NCBI GenBank assembly: GCA_041399065.1
Contig: JAWKTN010000005.1
Location: forward strand, 682,001-746,000
From: JAGQPD01 sp020426865
Lineage (GTDB): Bacteria; Planctomycetota; Planctomycetia; Pirellulales; Pirellulaceae
DNA: 64,000 bases
Direction: 5' to 3'
Positions 19,470-28,342 of this stretch are shown in pieces. Position 1 is the first letter of the stretch, and every line of letters begins with the position of its first letter. Both the position numbers and the translations under genes were made by a program. The notes under the pieces are model-generated. The model did no database searches and was not told the DNA's origin. It saw only the letters and a program-made list of their open reading frames with translations.

Positions 19470-20891
19470 ATGTCGAACCGTGACCCTACAACAAGCCGAA
19501 GCGAAGTGACGCAAACCGTTTCGCTGATTTGCGGTGCCATCACAGCAGTCGCCGTCGGTATTTGGCTTGGACGAGTGTTTGATCCACCGATTGGATGGAC
19601 CGCCGGCGTGACGGTATTGTGCGCTGTGTGGTGGGTCTTTGAACCCATTCCGATGGCAGCCACCGGATTGGTCCCGTTTGCCGTGTTTCCGTTGGTTGGC
19701 GTTTTGTCGCCGGTCGACGTTGCCGACAGCTATGGCAACGCCATGATCTTGTTGATGCTCGGCGGTTTCATGCTCTCGCGTGGCATGGAAACGACCGGCA
19801 CGCACCGACGAGTCGCCCTGTCGATCGTGCGCGCCGTTGGAGGAGCCAGCGGACGCCGCGTCGTTCTGGGGTTCATGTTGGCCGCCTGTTTGTTGAGCAT
19901 GTGGATATCCAACGCAGCATCGAGCGTAATGTTGTTGCCCGTCGCTCTGGCCGTCCTGGAAAGCAACCCGGATCGCAAATTACGGACGAGCTTACTGCTC
20001 GGCATCGCTTACGCGGCCAGTATCGGAGGCATCGGCACGCCAATCGGCACCCCGCCCAATCTGGTGTTTTTCGCGGTCTTCGAAAAGAATTTTGACAGTA
20101 CCCCCAGTTTCTCGCAGTGGATGCTGTGGGCAGCCCCCGTGGTGGCGACCATGATACCGACCGCTGCCTGGTTACTCACGCGTCATCTTGACCGCACGCG
20201 CACCGTGGTCGTACCCGAGGTCGGCAATTGGCGCGCGGCGGAGGTGCGGATGTTGAGTGTCTTCGCGGTCGCGGCGACGTTGTGGGTCACGCGGTCACAG
20301 CCGTTTGGCGGATGGTCTTCGCTCTCCATCTTCAGCAGTGGCAGCGGCGCCAGTAAGGACGCGACCGTGGCACTGTTGGCCGCCGTGGCGATGTTCATCG
20401 TGCCGACAGGGGAGGGGGGGAGGAAATTGCTGAATTGGGAGCAGGCGGCCAAAATTCCCTGGAGTATCCTGATCATGTTCGGCGGCGGCATCGCCATCGC
20501 CAAGGGTTTTCAACAGTCGGGGCTCAGCCAGTTGATCGGCAATCAACTGGCCGAGATTGGGCAATTGCCAACGATCCTGGCCATCGCGTTGATTTGCCTG
20601 GGAGTAACGTTCCTGACAGAAATTACGAGCAATACCGCCACCGCCAGTTTACTGCTGCCGATCCTGGCCGCTACCGCTCAAGCGGCCAATCTCGATCCGA
20701 AGCTGATCATGATCCCGGCCACGTTTAGCGTAAGTTTCGCCTTCATGTTGCCCGTCGCCACCGCGCCTAACGCTATCGTCTACGGTTCGGACCGCCTCCA
20801 CGTGACCGATATGGTCCGCGAGGGCGTGAAACTGAACTTAGTCGGTGTGGTTGTGGTGACGACTGTGTGTTATCTGTTGTTCCGGTGGTGA
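19470..20891 (+). CDS. DASS (SLC13) family sodium:carboxylate/anion symporter
   Basis: 473 residues with about 11 membrane segments. It shows the two signature substrate/Na+ sites of the family: WISNAASSVMLLPVA in the first half and ITSNTATASLLLPI in the second, each followed by a break-helix, plus GIAYAASIGGIGTPIGTPPN (first hairpin) and SVSFAFMLPVATAPNAIVYG near the end. These transporters carry Na+-coupled dicarboxylates, citrate or sulfate into the cell. I cannot choose the substrate. A start at 19458 (MLPSMSN) is possible, but MSN at 19470 is closer to family length. It shares a short promoter region with the divergent OGT-like gene. Confidence 0.9.
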   Translation: MSNRDPTTSRSEVTQTVSLICGAITAVAVGIWLGRVFDPPIGWTAGVTVLCAVWWVFEPIPMAATGLVPFAVFPLVGVLSPVDVADSYGNAMILLMLGGFMLSRGMETTGTHRRVALSIVRAVGGASGRRVVLGFMLAACLLSMWISNAASSVMLLPVALAVLESNPDRKLRTSLLLGIAYAASIGGIGTPIGTPPNLVFFAVFEKNFDSTPSFSQWMLWAAPVVATMIPTAAWLLTRHLDRTRTVVVPEVGNWRAAEVRMLSVFAVAATLWVTRSQPFGGWSSLSIFSSGSGASKDATVALLAAVAMFIVPTGEGGRKLLNWEQAAKIPWSILIMFGGGIAIAKGFQQSGLSQLIGNQLAEIGQLPTILAIALICLGVTFLTEITSNTATASLLLPILAATAQAANLDPKLIMIPATFSVSFAFMLPVATAPNAIVYGSDRLHVTDMVREGVKLNLVGVVVVTTVCYLLFRW

Positions 20892-20922
20892 AATGCATAG
20901 TGTCATCACCTTCCGGCCGATC

Positions 20923-21630
20923 TTAGTTCGGCCGGGCAAGCATCACCCACAACTGAAGAGAAAGCGCCAAGAATATATGGCAAATATTTGTCGCAATGCC
21001 GGTCCAATGGATCCAATCACGCGGTATCCTCTTGGCAAGATCAACGCAACAGACACTCAACAGCAATAGAAAGGCTATCGCCGTCACCACGTTTCCAACG
21101 ACATTCAGAGTGCCCCAAACTGCCAACATCGACAACGCGATCGCCAAGTACTGAATGGCCGAAAGGAGAGAGGTCCCGCATCCCAACAGAAAGACCGCGC
21201 GCCAACTTGCGTTTGTTGCAAACACAGTAGCTAGGATATAGATGCAGACAGTTGGCAGTGATGCCACCGCAACGATACTATAGTAGATTGATTGCGGGAT
21301 GAATCCATCTCGCAAAAAGGGCGTAGCAACGAGTAATACCAGCAGTTGGACTGCCCCCGTGGTTTGAATTACGACAAGCCAATAACCGGGGTGCCACATC
21401 CCCCGCCTGGATATACTCCACGACTGTAACATGCCGCACATAGCCGTGACACCTGCACCAAAGGCCATTCCGTGAATGAGTAGCTGCGCCATGTAGATCG
21501 GCGCCATGAAGTCAGGGACATCTGCGTAAATGTTGGACCAACGGTATGCTGCCATGCAGAAGGCAGACGCGAACGTCCACGCCAAAAGATGAACAATACC
21601 CAAACGCGGCGCCCGGATCGGTTCGTCCAT
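20923..21630 (-). CDS. Six- to seven-helix membrane protein of unknown function
   Basis: 235 residues, almost entirely hydrophobic, with helices at about residues 12-30, 42-62, 80-100, 115-137, 145-170, 176-196 and 208-230. No catalytic or binding motif is recognised. It begins five bases after the stop of the MFS permease gene on the same strand, so the two are very likely translated from one message. A role accessory to the permease is possible but is inference only. Confidence 0.6.
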   Translation of the reverse strand: MDEPIRAPRLGIVHLLAWTFASAFCMAAYRWSNIYADVPDFMAPIYMAQLLIHGMAFGAGVTAMCGMLQSWSISRRGMWHPGYWLVVIQTTGAVQLLVLLVATPFLRDGFIPQSIYYSIVAVASLPTVCIYILATVFATNASWRAVFLLGCGTSLLSAIQYLAIALSMLAVWGTLNVVGNVVTAIAFLLLLSVCCVDLAKRIPRDWIHWTGIATNICHIFLALSLQLWVMLARPN

Positions 21631-21635
21631 GACAC

Positions 21636-23087
21636 TTACTCGGGCAAATCTTCACTCGCAGGTTCTGGCAAGAAGAATGTCAGCACGGTACCGACCAGCG
21701 CATAGGCACCCGCGACGAATGCCGACATGGTGGCGATCTTGCCGGCATCTGGGGGCGAAGATTGCGACAGCGAAATCGTGAACCAGGCGGCGGCCGTTCC
21801 CAGAATCCGGCCGCCTATGTTGGCAGCAAACCCTTCGCCCGTTCCGCGCAAGTGCAGGGGGAAAACGCGAGGAATGTAATTGCCCCAGAAACTGAATTGC
21901 GCCACCGTGAAAAACCCGGCCGCGAAGATTCCTAGCTTGACGATTGTCAGTGAGTCGCTGTTGAGGTTTTGCGAGATCCACCAAAACAACGCCGGGACGA
22001 TTAGTAGTGACGGAACTTGGAATAGCCGAAACAACTGACGACGACTGACGATTAAAACGGCGACAAACGCGAAGGCAACGCGTCCGATCAAGCCCCCCAT
22101 TTCTTGCCACTGAGCGACCTTGGCTACGGCTTCGTCGGCGGCGTTGCGACCGATCGCCTTCAGGGCCCCTTCGGCGGGTGCGGGCTTGCCCGCCTCTGCC
22201 GCCTTGGCGACCGCGTCGTCTTGAGCGGCCTTCGATGCGGCGCGGATCTGTTGATGCCCGGATGTTGGAGCGCTCAAAATCTGTGGCAACTGCTGGATGG
22301 CACCAAAAGCAATCCCATAGCTTGCCCCAAACAAAAGCGTTGTCACGATCGTCGTGCGTGCCAATCCTGGTGAGAAAAGCTCCCACGGGCTGGGGCGGCG
22401 CAACACGCCGGCGTCGCGCTTCCGTTGCCATTCCGGTGATTCTGGTAAGAACGGGCGGATAAGAATCAGCGGCAGCGCCGGGATCACACCGGAGATCAAC
22501 GTGTATCGCCAGGCTTCATGATTGCCATGAATCGCTGGCAGGTCGAGTGCCCACTTTGCTACCAACAGGTTGACACTAGCAACCATGATCCCGCCGAGCG
22601 ACGAGAATGCCTGAGTGTAACCCAGGACTTTTTCCCGTTGCTTTGGTTCCGTGAATAACTCGGCCAACCACGCGACTGCCGCCACGAACTCAACACATAC
22701 GCCAATAAAAACCAAACAGCGGCAAATGAGCAGCTGCCACAACGTGGTTGACAATCCGGCGGCAAACGCAGAGCCTGCGTACAGCAGAATGCTGAAAGTC
22801 AACACACGCCGACGGCCAAGTGCATCGGTCAAGTAGCCGCCGAGTAAACCGAAGACGCCGCCCACGATGGCCGGGACAAAGAACAACGTGCGCGCCCATT
22901 GTACGAAGCCAGGGCTGCCCGGTGTCAGAAGCGGCACCCCGTTATCACCCACTCCGCCCAACGCGGCCAAGGCCGGTTTGATTACCAACGGCAACATCAA
23001 CAGCTCGTAGATATCGAAAGCGAATCCGATGGCGGCGATGATGCAGATCAGCCATTGAGCGGTTGTGAATCGCGAAGGGGCGTTCAT
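21636..23087 (-). CDS. MFS transporter (sugar-porter/metabolite:H+ symporter type) with Ala-rich TM7-8 insert
   Basis: 483 residues from the ATG at 23087. The frame extends to 23213, but the added residues are polar and not family-like. Helices and loops follow the MFS plan: TM1 ICIIAAIGFAFDIYELL with the D-x3-E pair, the TM2-3 loop signature GYLTDALGRRR, TM4 RCLVFIGVCVEFVAAVAWLAE, then LPESPEW after TM6, as in sugar porters. Between TM7 and TM8 there is a hydrophilic, Ala-rich insertion of about 60 residues (ASKAAQDDAVAKAAEAGK...), where most members have a short loop. The second MFS protein in the window (28343) has a comparable insert. The substrate is unknown. The 235-residue membrane protein follows directly. 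Confidence 0.85.
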   Translation of the reverse strand: MNAPSRFTTAQWLICIIAAIGFAFDIYELLMLPLVIKPALAALGGVGDNGVPLLTPGSPGFVQWARTLFFVPAIVGGVFGLLGGYLTDALGRRRVLTFSILLYAGSAFAAGLSTTLWQLLICRCLVFIGVCVEFVAAVAWLAELFTEPKQREKVLGYTQAFSSLGGIMVASVNLLVAKWALDLPAIHGNHEAWRYTLISGVIPALPLILIRPFLPESPEWQRKRDAGVLRRPSPWELFSPGLARTTIVTTLLFGASYGIAFGAIQQLPQILSAPTSGHQQIRAASKAAQDDAVAKAAEAGKPAPAEGALKAIGRNAADEAVAKVAQWQEMGGLIGRVAFAFVAVLIVSRRQLFRLFQVPSLLIVPALFWWISQNLNSDSLTIVKLGIFAAGFFTVAQFSFWGNYIPRVFPLHLRGTGEGFAANIGGRILGTAAAWFTISLSQSSPPDAGKIATMSAFVAGAYALVGTVLTFFLPEPASEDLPE

Positions 23088-23247
23088 AGAATCTTTCTGT
23101 GAGGATCCTGGAGGGAGATCGAGCGAAATATCGCGGGAAACAATGTAGCGGTCAATAGGCGGGGACCGCTCGTGTGGCGCGTGGTCTCGATTGTACCCCA
23201 AGCCATGGCGCAAGAAAACCGTGTCAGAATTTGGCGGTCGGGGCAGG

Positions 23248-23721
23248 CTACTTGCTAGTCAGCTCGAAATTCGCCTGGTCGGTCCCGGCAGCGGGGACTT
23301 CGAATTCCAGCGTCGTTTGGTAATTGTACTTGGTGGGGAATTTTTCTTTGGGAGTCCCCCGAGCATCACTGTCGCCGACAACCGGTGACTCTGGGCTGTA
23401 CGACACGATTCGGATACGATGCCGACCGACCACTGCCCCTGGCTCGTCGTGGATCGTCATCAATGTGTACCGGCCTTGTTCGTCACAGCGCCCCGTTGAG
23501 CCCGGACCAACGTTGTCCGAACCGTCGGCAATCGGTTGGAAATTAACAACCGAACCGGGTACCGGCTGCCCATCGAGCGTGACCAGACCCGACACCTCGA
23601 CAACTTTGTAGCCCTTGTTGTCGCAACCGGGTGCGGCGATGGCTAGTAGCGTGAGAATCGCGAGGCACATCTTCGTGCCTCGCGACAACTTACTGTTGAT
23701 GGTCGAATTCTTCATTGCCAT
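23248..23721 (-). CDS. Small lipoprotein with carboxypeptidase-regulatory-like (transthyretin-type) fold
   Basis: 157 residues. The signal peptide ends in the lipobox AAPGC. The mature part starts VSGLVTLDGQPVPGSVVNF, contains GRCDEQGRYTLMTI and ends in a strand-rich region (TLEFEVPAAGTDQANFEL). This is the pattern of the small secreted beta-sandwich proteins that commonly follow DUF1559 genes in planctomycetes. The start may be ATG 23721 or ATG 23715; neither has a good Shine-Dalgarno. It lies 44 bases after the DUF1559 gene on the same strand and is presumably co-expressed with it. The precise function is unknown. Confidence 0.8.
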   Translation of the reverse strand: MAMKNSTINSKLSRGTKMCLAILTLLAIAAPGCDNKGYKVVEVSGLVTLDGQPVPGSVVNFQPIADGSDNVGPGSTGRCDEQGRYTLMTIHDEPGAVVGRHRIRIVSYSPESPVVGDSDARGTPKEKFPTKYNYQTTLEFEVPAAGTDQANFELTSK

Positions 23722-23765
23722 TTGCAGATTAGCGTTGATCGTTCGTAACGCAATAGTCCGGTAGG

Positions 23766-24779
23766 TTATTCATTGGCCAAGGTAATTGTCTCTCCGTTGC
23801 TGATCGTGCCCGAGGCAACGAACAGGTTCATATCGACACTCTGCGAGATCGAATGCACGGAACCATCGCAGAACACGAACTGTACCAAACCACCGGAGTG
23901 GAGAGAACCCCACGCGCGCTTGCAGGTATGAGCACCGCCGCCACCGATCTGTGTGCACTTGATGTAATCGGGCAGGAGCACACGGCTTTCGTAGAAGGCG
24001 CTTGATTGGTTGTACGATGTATACGCGTAGGCCCAAAATGAACGTCGATTCTGTTGTGTGATCGTGTGGTACTCGCCGATAAGCATCGTCTTTGACGTGC
24101 CGTCCTTAACTTGACGCAGCTTGACCGAATCGAATTGCCGGTTACGGCCAGCATCGCGAGCTCGTGTGTGCATGGGGCCTTGCCAGTCACTGGGCATGTC
24201 ATTGGTATGTTGCGACAGCGCGGCAAGCGGATTATCCCAGTAGTGGTCGCCGTTCATTCCCAGCGAATGTCCAGACATGGCGCGATACGAGCCGGGTGCC
24301 CAATCGAGGCTCGTTCCGTTACCCGATTCGGGCTTGGCCAACACATTCGTTTCGATATCACTGGGGCAGAGATAGCTGTCAACGAACGTCGTGCGTAGGA
24401 TTTGATTGGTCGTGTGAACGAAGGGTTGTTCTTCGTTCCACAAATCGTAAAGAGCTTGCTCTTCCATCATCGGTAGGATGTCGACGGACCACGTGCTGTA
24501 ATAAGGTCCGTTGATCGCCGTGGTTGCTGACGTGCTGCCGGCAGGCAATTCACCGTTGGCTGATTCGTAATTGATCACCGCCAAGCCCATTTGCCGCAAT
24601 TTGTTGGCACATTGGATCCGTCGTGCCGCCTCGCGGGCGGAGTTGACGGCCGGCAGGAGCAGTGCGACGAGCAAACCGATGATGGCAATCACCACTAGCA
24701 ACTCCACCAACGTGAACGCTGGTTGTCGATTGCTGACGCGCTGGTTGCCTGCTACTGGGTAGTTCAGCAATGACTTCAC
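23766..24779 (-). CDS. DUF1559 prepilin-like protein
   Basis: 337 residues. It starts at a GTG (24779) with AGGAGA seven bases upstream. The N-terminus has a basic leader and the type IV pilin-like segment AFTLVELLVVIAIIGLLVAL, followed by LPAVNSAREAARRIQC and LRQMGLAVINYES, the hallmark of DUF1559. The C-terminal half has DGTSKTMLIGEYH and FVFCDGSVHSIS, the conserved H/DG motif. The leader would be processed by a prepilin peptidase and the protein exported by a type II secretion-like pathway. Planctomycetes carry many copies, whose individual roles are unknown. The gene is paired with the small lipoprotein gene at 23248. Confidence 0.9.
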   Translation of the reverse strand: MKSLLNYPVAGNQRVSNRQPAFTLVELLVVIAIIGLLVALLLPAVNSAREAARRIQCANKLRQMGLAVINYESANGELPAGSTSATTAINGPYYSTWSVDILPMMEEQALYDLWNEEQPFVHTTNQILRTTFVDSYLCPSDIETNVLAKPESGNGTSLDWAPGSYRAMSGHSLGMNGDHYWDNPLAALSQHTNDMPSDWQGPMHTRARDAGRNRQFDSVKLRQVKDGTSKTMLIGEYHTITQQNRRSFWAYAYTSYNQSSAFYESRVLLPDYIKCTQIGGGGAHTCKRAWGSLHSGGLVQFVFCDGSVHSISQSVDMNLFVASGTISNGETITLANE

Positions 24780-25210
24780 AATGACTCTCCTAATAATTCA
24801 TCACCGGATTGAATCGGCGTACTTGCCCCTCGATCGGACCAAAACGTCGTCATGTGCCAGGCGATCCAATGGACGCTCCCAACAGGGCTCTCGCCGATGG
24901 ATGGCAGTTCCCAAAATGACCCCTGAACAGGGCACGATAAATCGCAGAAACAATAAATGAGACCTAAAAAAATTCTAACATCGCTGCAGGTTGGGGTCAA
25001 CGATTAACGCCGCAGCTCCCACGACTCAACCCTCAATCCCACCCGCTTTTTGTTCCGTAAATTGCTTCATTGGGCCCTCAATGAATTGCTTTGCATCTGC
25101 CAGGGCGATAGAATCCGGACAGCTGTTCCGTAAAATCTGTGAGGGATTTCGCCCATTGGGTCCGATTGTGCTAACCTAATCCGGTCTACCCTATCAAAGA
25201 TTTTTCGCCG
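24780..25210. other. Divergent intergenic region between two DUF1559 genes
   Basis: This holds the promoters of both DUF1559 genes. I can see an inverted repeat TTCATTG-(6)-CAATGAA at 25066-25085, and TGTTCCGTAAA twice (about 25051 and 25124). Either could be an operator, but neither is a known site. No gene is supportable. Confidence 0.45.
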
Positions 25211-26317
25211 TTGTCATTGAAGTCGACCCGTCGTTTTGAGCCAAACTGCTTTTCTGGAGGGGTTCTCATTCACCCTTCGACCCGATCACTAAGATGTGTC
25301 GTATCAGCGAGACGCGCCGTTTGCTGCAACAGCCGTAGTGGCAATCGTGCCCGACGGCGGCGTTCGCGCTCGCCTGGCGTCGAGCGAACGGTACATCAGG
25401 AGGGTCGTTTGGCATTCACACTGGTCGAATTGCTGGTCGTAATTGCCATCATCGGATTGCTCATCGCCTTGCTGCTGCCGGCGGTCAACGCCGCTCGGGA
25501 GGCCGCCCGGATGACCCAGTGCAAAAACAACTTGCGACAGATTGGGTTGGCATTGATCAATTATGAATCAGCCACAGGATCGCTCCCTCCCTCTCGCATC
25601 CGCACGCCTGCTCAACATTCATGGTTTCCCAAAGTGCTGCCGTTTGCCGAAGAGTCGGTGGCATTCGACAACCTCGATTTTAAGAAGCCGTGGAACCATC
25701 AGGACAATCAAGTTGCTGTCAATACGGTGATCCCGTTGGTCCTCTGTCCGTCGACGGCGGCGTTGCCTAGTCGGATGGACCAATTGGTAGGCGGCCGCAC
25801 GGCGGCCCCGACGGATTATGCCGTACCTGCGTCAGTGACCGCCACGCCGATCAATGCCGGCCTGGTTCCCGATGTCTTACACCGCGAAGGTGCCATGGTG
25901 ACCGACGAACCGACGGAACTGAAGGCGATCAAGGATGGCACGTCGAAGACGATCTTGGTCGTCGAAGACGCTGGCCGACCCGAACACTGGATCGCTTCCG
26001 GTATGGGCCCCGTGACCAACAACAACGGCTGCGGCAACCTGAATGTTGCCAATGGTCGAACATTGGGCGGAGCTTGGGCACATCCCGACAATCATATCCC
26101 CCTGCACGGATTTCAACCGACCGGCCTCCGCTGCCCGGGGCCTTGTGCGATCAATTGCACCAACAATAATGAAGCGTTCAGCTTCCATCCTAGTGGCATG
26201 CAGACGGTGTATGTCGATGGCAGCGTGCACTACCTGCAGGAAGATCTCGGAATCGCTATCTACGCGGCACTAATCACTCGCAACGGTAGCGAACTTGTTG
26301 ACCTCGCCGGCTTTTGA
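25211..26317 (+). CDS. DUF1559 prepilin-like protein (second copy), start uncertain
   Basis: The frame has AFTLVELLVVIAIIGLLIAL, LPAVNAAREAARMTQC and LRQIGLALINYES, then DGTSKTILVVEDAGRPE and VYVDGSVHYLQ at the C-terminal side: a complete DUF1559 protein of about 300 residues. The start is unclear. TTG 25211 gives an Arg-rich 68-residue leader without a clear ribosome-binding site. TTG 25409 has a perfect AGGAGG five bases upstream but would begin directly at the pilin-like segment (TTG-GCA-TTC), without the usual basic leader. Translation of the longer form, or of an unrecognised start between the two, is more compatible with export. The MutS-like gene follows after 27 bases. Confidence 0.82.
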   Translation: MSLKSTRRFEPNCFSGGVLIHPSTRSLRCVVSARRAVCCNSRSGNRARRRRSRSPGVERTVHQEGRLAFTLVELLVVIAIIGLLIALLLPAVNAAREAARMTQCKNNLRQIGLALINYESATGSLPPSRIRTPAQHSWFPKVLPFAEESVAFDNLDFKKPWNHQDNQVAVNTVIPLVLCPSTAALPSRMDQLVGGRTAAPTDYAVPASVTATPINAGLVPDVLHREGAMVTDEPTELKAIKDGTSKTILVVEDAGRPEHWIASGMGPVTNNNGCGNLNVANGRTLGGAWAHPDNHIPLHGFQPTGLRCPGPCAINCTNNNEAFSFHPSGMQTVYVDGSVHYLQEDLGIAIYAALITRNGSELVDLAGF

Positions 26318-26344
26318 ACCACGCCACTCGGGCGACCGCATCTC

Positions 26345-28189
26345 ATGGAAGCATTTTATGACGAACGAACGGACTCGCTGCAACGACAACTGACAACGCT
26401 CGACCGCCAGCTCAACCTGCTCTCTCGATGGCGAGGTTGGGTTTTCCTGGGCACACTGGCGATGGCTTTCGCGGCTTGGTCGCAGCTGGGCCCGGCCATC
26501 ATATTCTATCCCTTGGCCGCTGTCGGACTCATCGCATTTTTGGCCATTGCAGCCAGATACGAAGCCGCTGAGGAAGAACTGAAGATTGTGCGCACGCGAT
26601 TATGGATCAATCGACGCCAGCAAGCGCGCGCCGCGAGGAACTGGGACGCCGTTAGCGGCGCCATCCACGATTCCCCGGAGGATGTCACGGCCGTTGCTGC
26701 CGATCTCGACCTGATGGGCCGCCGCTCGCTGTTTCAACTCGTATGCCGCGCTCATACAGCCGCCGGAATCGACCGACTGACCGACTGGTTGTGCCATCCC
26801 GCTGCGATCTCGGAGATCGTGCGACGACAGGAGGTTATTCAACATCTGGCGCCTCTCACCGATTGGCGGGAGACCTTCGAACTGCACGGCCGGATGCTCG
26901 CCAGCGCTCGCGGTCGTGCCGGTTCGCTCGCCCAGTGGCTCCATGATCCTAATTGGCTCGCAAGCCGCCCGTGGATATTTCCTATTGTGAGCATGCTCAC
27001 ATTAATTCTGGTTGCGGTGCCGCTATTGGTGTTTACCGCCTTGGTCCCGGCAGAGTTTTTCGTTGCGTTCTATTTGGCGCTTGTGGCGAGTGTCATTTTC
27101 AACGCGTTGTTTGCCGGATCGGTACACGACATCTTTAATCGTATTACGACCGGCAAGAACGAACTCCTCCATCACCTGTTCCTGTTTGAATTCGTCGCGG
27201 AACTTCCCAGTGACATACCGCTGATTCGCGACATCCAACAGCCATTCTGTAGCGGAACGACCTCTTATCGCGATTCGCTCGCTCGCTTGCGGCGGCTGGC
27301 GAGGTTCAGCTCGGGACGTTGTTCTGGCGTATGGTGGCCGGTCTATATCATAGCGCAGCTCGTAATGTTCTGGGATTTCCATGTGTTGGCGCGATTGGAA
27401 TTTTGGAAACGCCAGCACGGCGAAGCTGCTCTACAGTGGTTCCAGTCGGTCGGGGATGTGGAAGCGTTGGCTTCGCTTGCATCAGTCGCCTACGATCATC
27501 CCGATTGGACGTACCCGCGAGTCGAAGCGGAGAACACCCGAGTCGTAGGGAAAGGTGTCGGGCATCCCTTGCTGCCGCCCGCGCAGTGCGTACGCAACGA
27601 CGTGGTCGTCGGCCCTCGTGGGCGGTTGCTGCTCGTCACCGGGTCGAACATGTCAGGCAAGAGTACCCTTCTGCGAGCGCTGGGCGTGAACATCGCTTTG
27701 GCCCAGGCGGGAGCCCCCGTGTGCGCTTCCGATTTGTCGCTGCCCTCGTTGGAGCTGGCCACCAGCATGCGGATTACCGATTCATTGGCCGACGGCGTTT
27801 CGTTCTTCATGGCCGAACTGAAACGCCTCAAGGAGATCGTCGATCACGCCGCCGCCTGGAAGAACTCGCGCGAACGCTCGCTGTTCTTCCTGCTCGACGA
27901 AATCCTGCTAGGTACCAATTCCCGCGAAAGACACATTGCCGTCGAACGCGTCCTGCAGTCGCTGCTGCGCGACGGGGCGTTTGGCGCGATCTCCACCCAC
28001 GATTTGGATCTGGCAGATAGCCCCATCCTCAAGGATCGTTGCCAGGTCGTCCATTTCCAGGAATCGATCGTCAACGTTTCAGGGACCAACGCAATGACCT
28101 TCGACTATCTGCTGCGGGACGGGATCGCTCCCACGACAAATGCATTGAAGTTGCTGGAATTGGTGGGACTGGGAGGACAAGAAAGCTAA
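26345..28189 (+). CDS. Membrane-anchored MutS-like ATPase
   Basis: 614 residues. The C-terminal domain is the MutS ATPase: P-loop TGSNMSGKSTLLRALG (about residues 433-448), the signature LADGVSFFMAELKRLKEI, Walker B FFLLDEILLGTNSRER (about 515) and STHDLDLAD. The N-terminal half lacks the mismatch-recognition and connector domains. Instead it has two hydrophobic pairs, at about residues 30-80 (WVFLGTLAMAFAAW..., LIAFLAIAARYEA) and 215-260 (IVSMLTLILVAVPLLVF...), with a helical lever-like region between and after them. This is the short membrane MutS-related class, not MutS1 or MutS2. Binding of DNA and the cell-biological role are unknown. It follows a DUF1559 gene closely. Confidence 0.87.
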   Translation: MEAFYDERTDSLQRQLTTLDRQLNLLSRWRGWVFLGTLAMAFAAWSQLGPAIIFYPLAAVGLIAFLAIAARYEAAEEELKIVRTRLWINRRQQARAARNWDAVSGAIHDSPEDVTAVAADLDLMGRRSLFQLVCRAHTAAGIDRLTDWLCHPAAISEIVRRQEVIQHLAPLTDWRETFELHGRMLASARGRAGSLAQWLHDPNWLASRPWIFPIVSMLTLILVAVPLLVFTALVPAEFFVAFYLALVASVIFNALFAGSVHDIFNRITTGKNELLHHLFLFEFVAELPSDIPLIRDIQQPFCSGTTSYRDSLARLRRLARFSSGRCSGVWWPVYIIAQLVMFWDFHVLARLEFWKRQHGEAALQWFQSVGDVEALASLASVAYDHPDWTYPRVEAENTRVVGKGVGHPLLPPAQCVRNDVVVGPRGRLLLVTGSNMSGKSTLLRALGVNIALAQAGAPVCASDLSLPSLELATSMRITDSLADGVSFFMAELKRLKEIVDHAAAWKNSRERSLFFLLDEILLGTNSRERHIAVERVLQSLLRDGAFGAISTHDLDLADSPILKDRCQVVHFQESIVNVSGTNAMTFDYLLRDGIAPTTNALKLLELVGLGGQES

Positions 28190-28303
28190 AGACAGTAGAG
28201 CCAACGGCAGGAAAGCTTGTTGCCCTCTTTCGGTCCCCATCGGTGGAGCGTATTATGGAGCCGCTCGTTTCGGTCCCCCAGTGAGGCCCGTCTGCCAGCT
28301 ACG

Positions 28304-28333
28304 CTTGTTAACGGAAATCTTGTTAACGGAAAT
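28304..28333. repeat. Perfect tandem duplication, 15-bp unit x2, in the leader of the MFS gene
   Basis: CTTGTTAACGGAAAT occurs twice back to back, ending nine bases before the ATG at 28343. The unit includes a GTTAAC palindrome and the only purine-rich (CGGAAA) stretch that could act as ribosome-binding site, so the duplication may affect translation. Confidence 0.95.
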
Positions 28334-28342
28334 ACTGTCGAC

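Noticed and set aside
17285..19663. Long start (19663) for the OGT-like gene
   Set aside because: The extra 98 residues are not TPR-like and would overlap the divergent DASS gene. ATG 19369 has a good ribosome-binding site.
27319..28020. 233-codon frame inside the MutS-like gene
   Set aside because: It is in another frame of the same strand and very Arg-rich; the MutS motifs prove the main frame.
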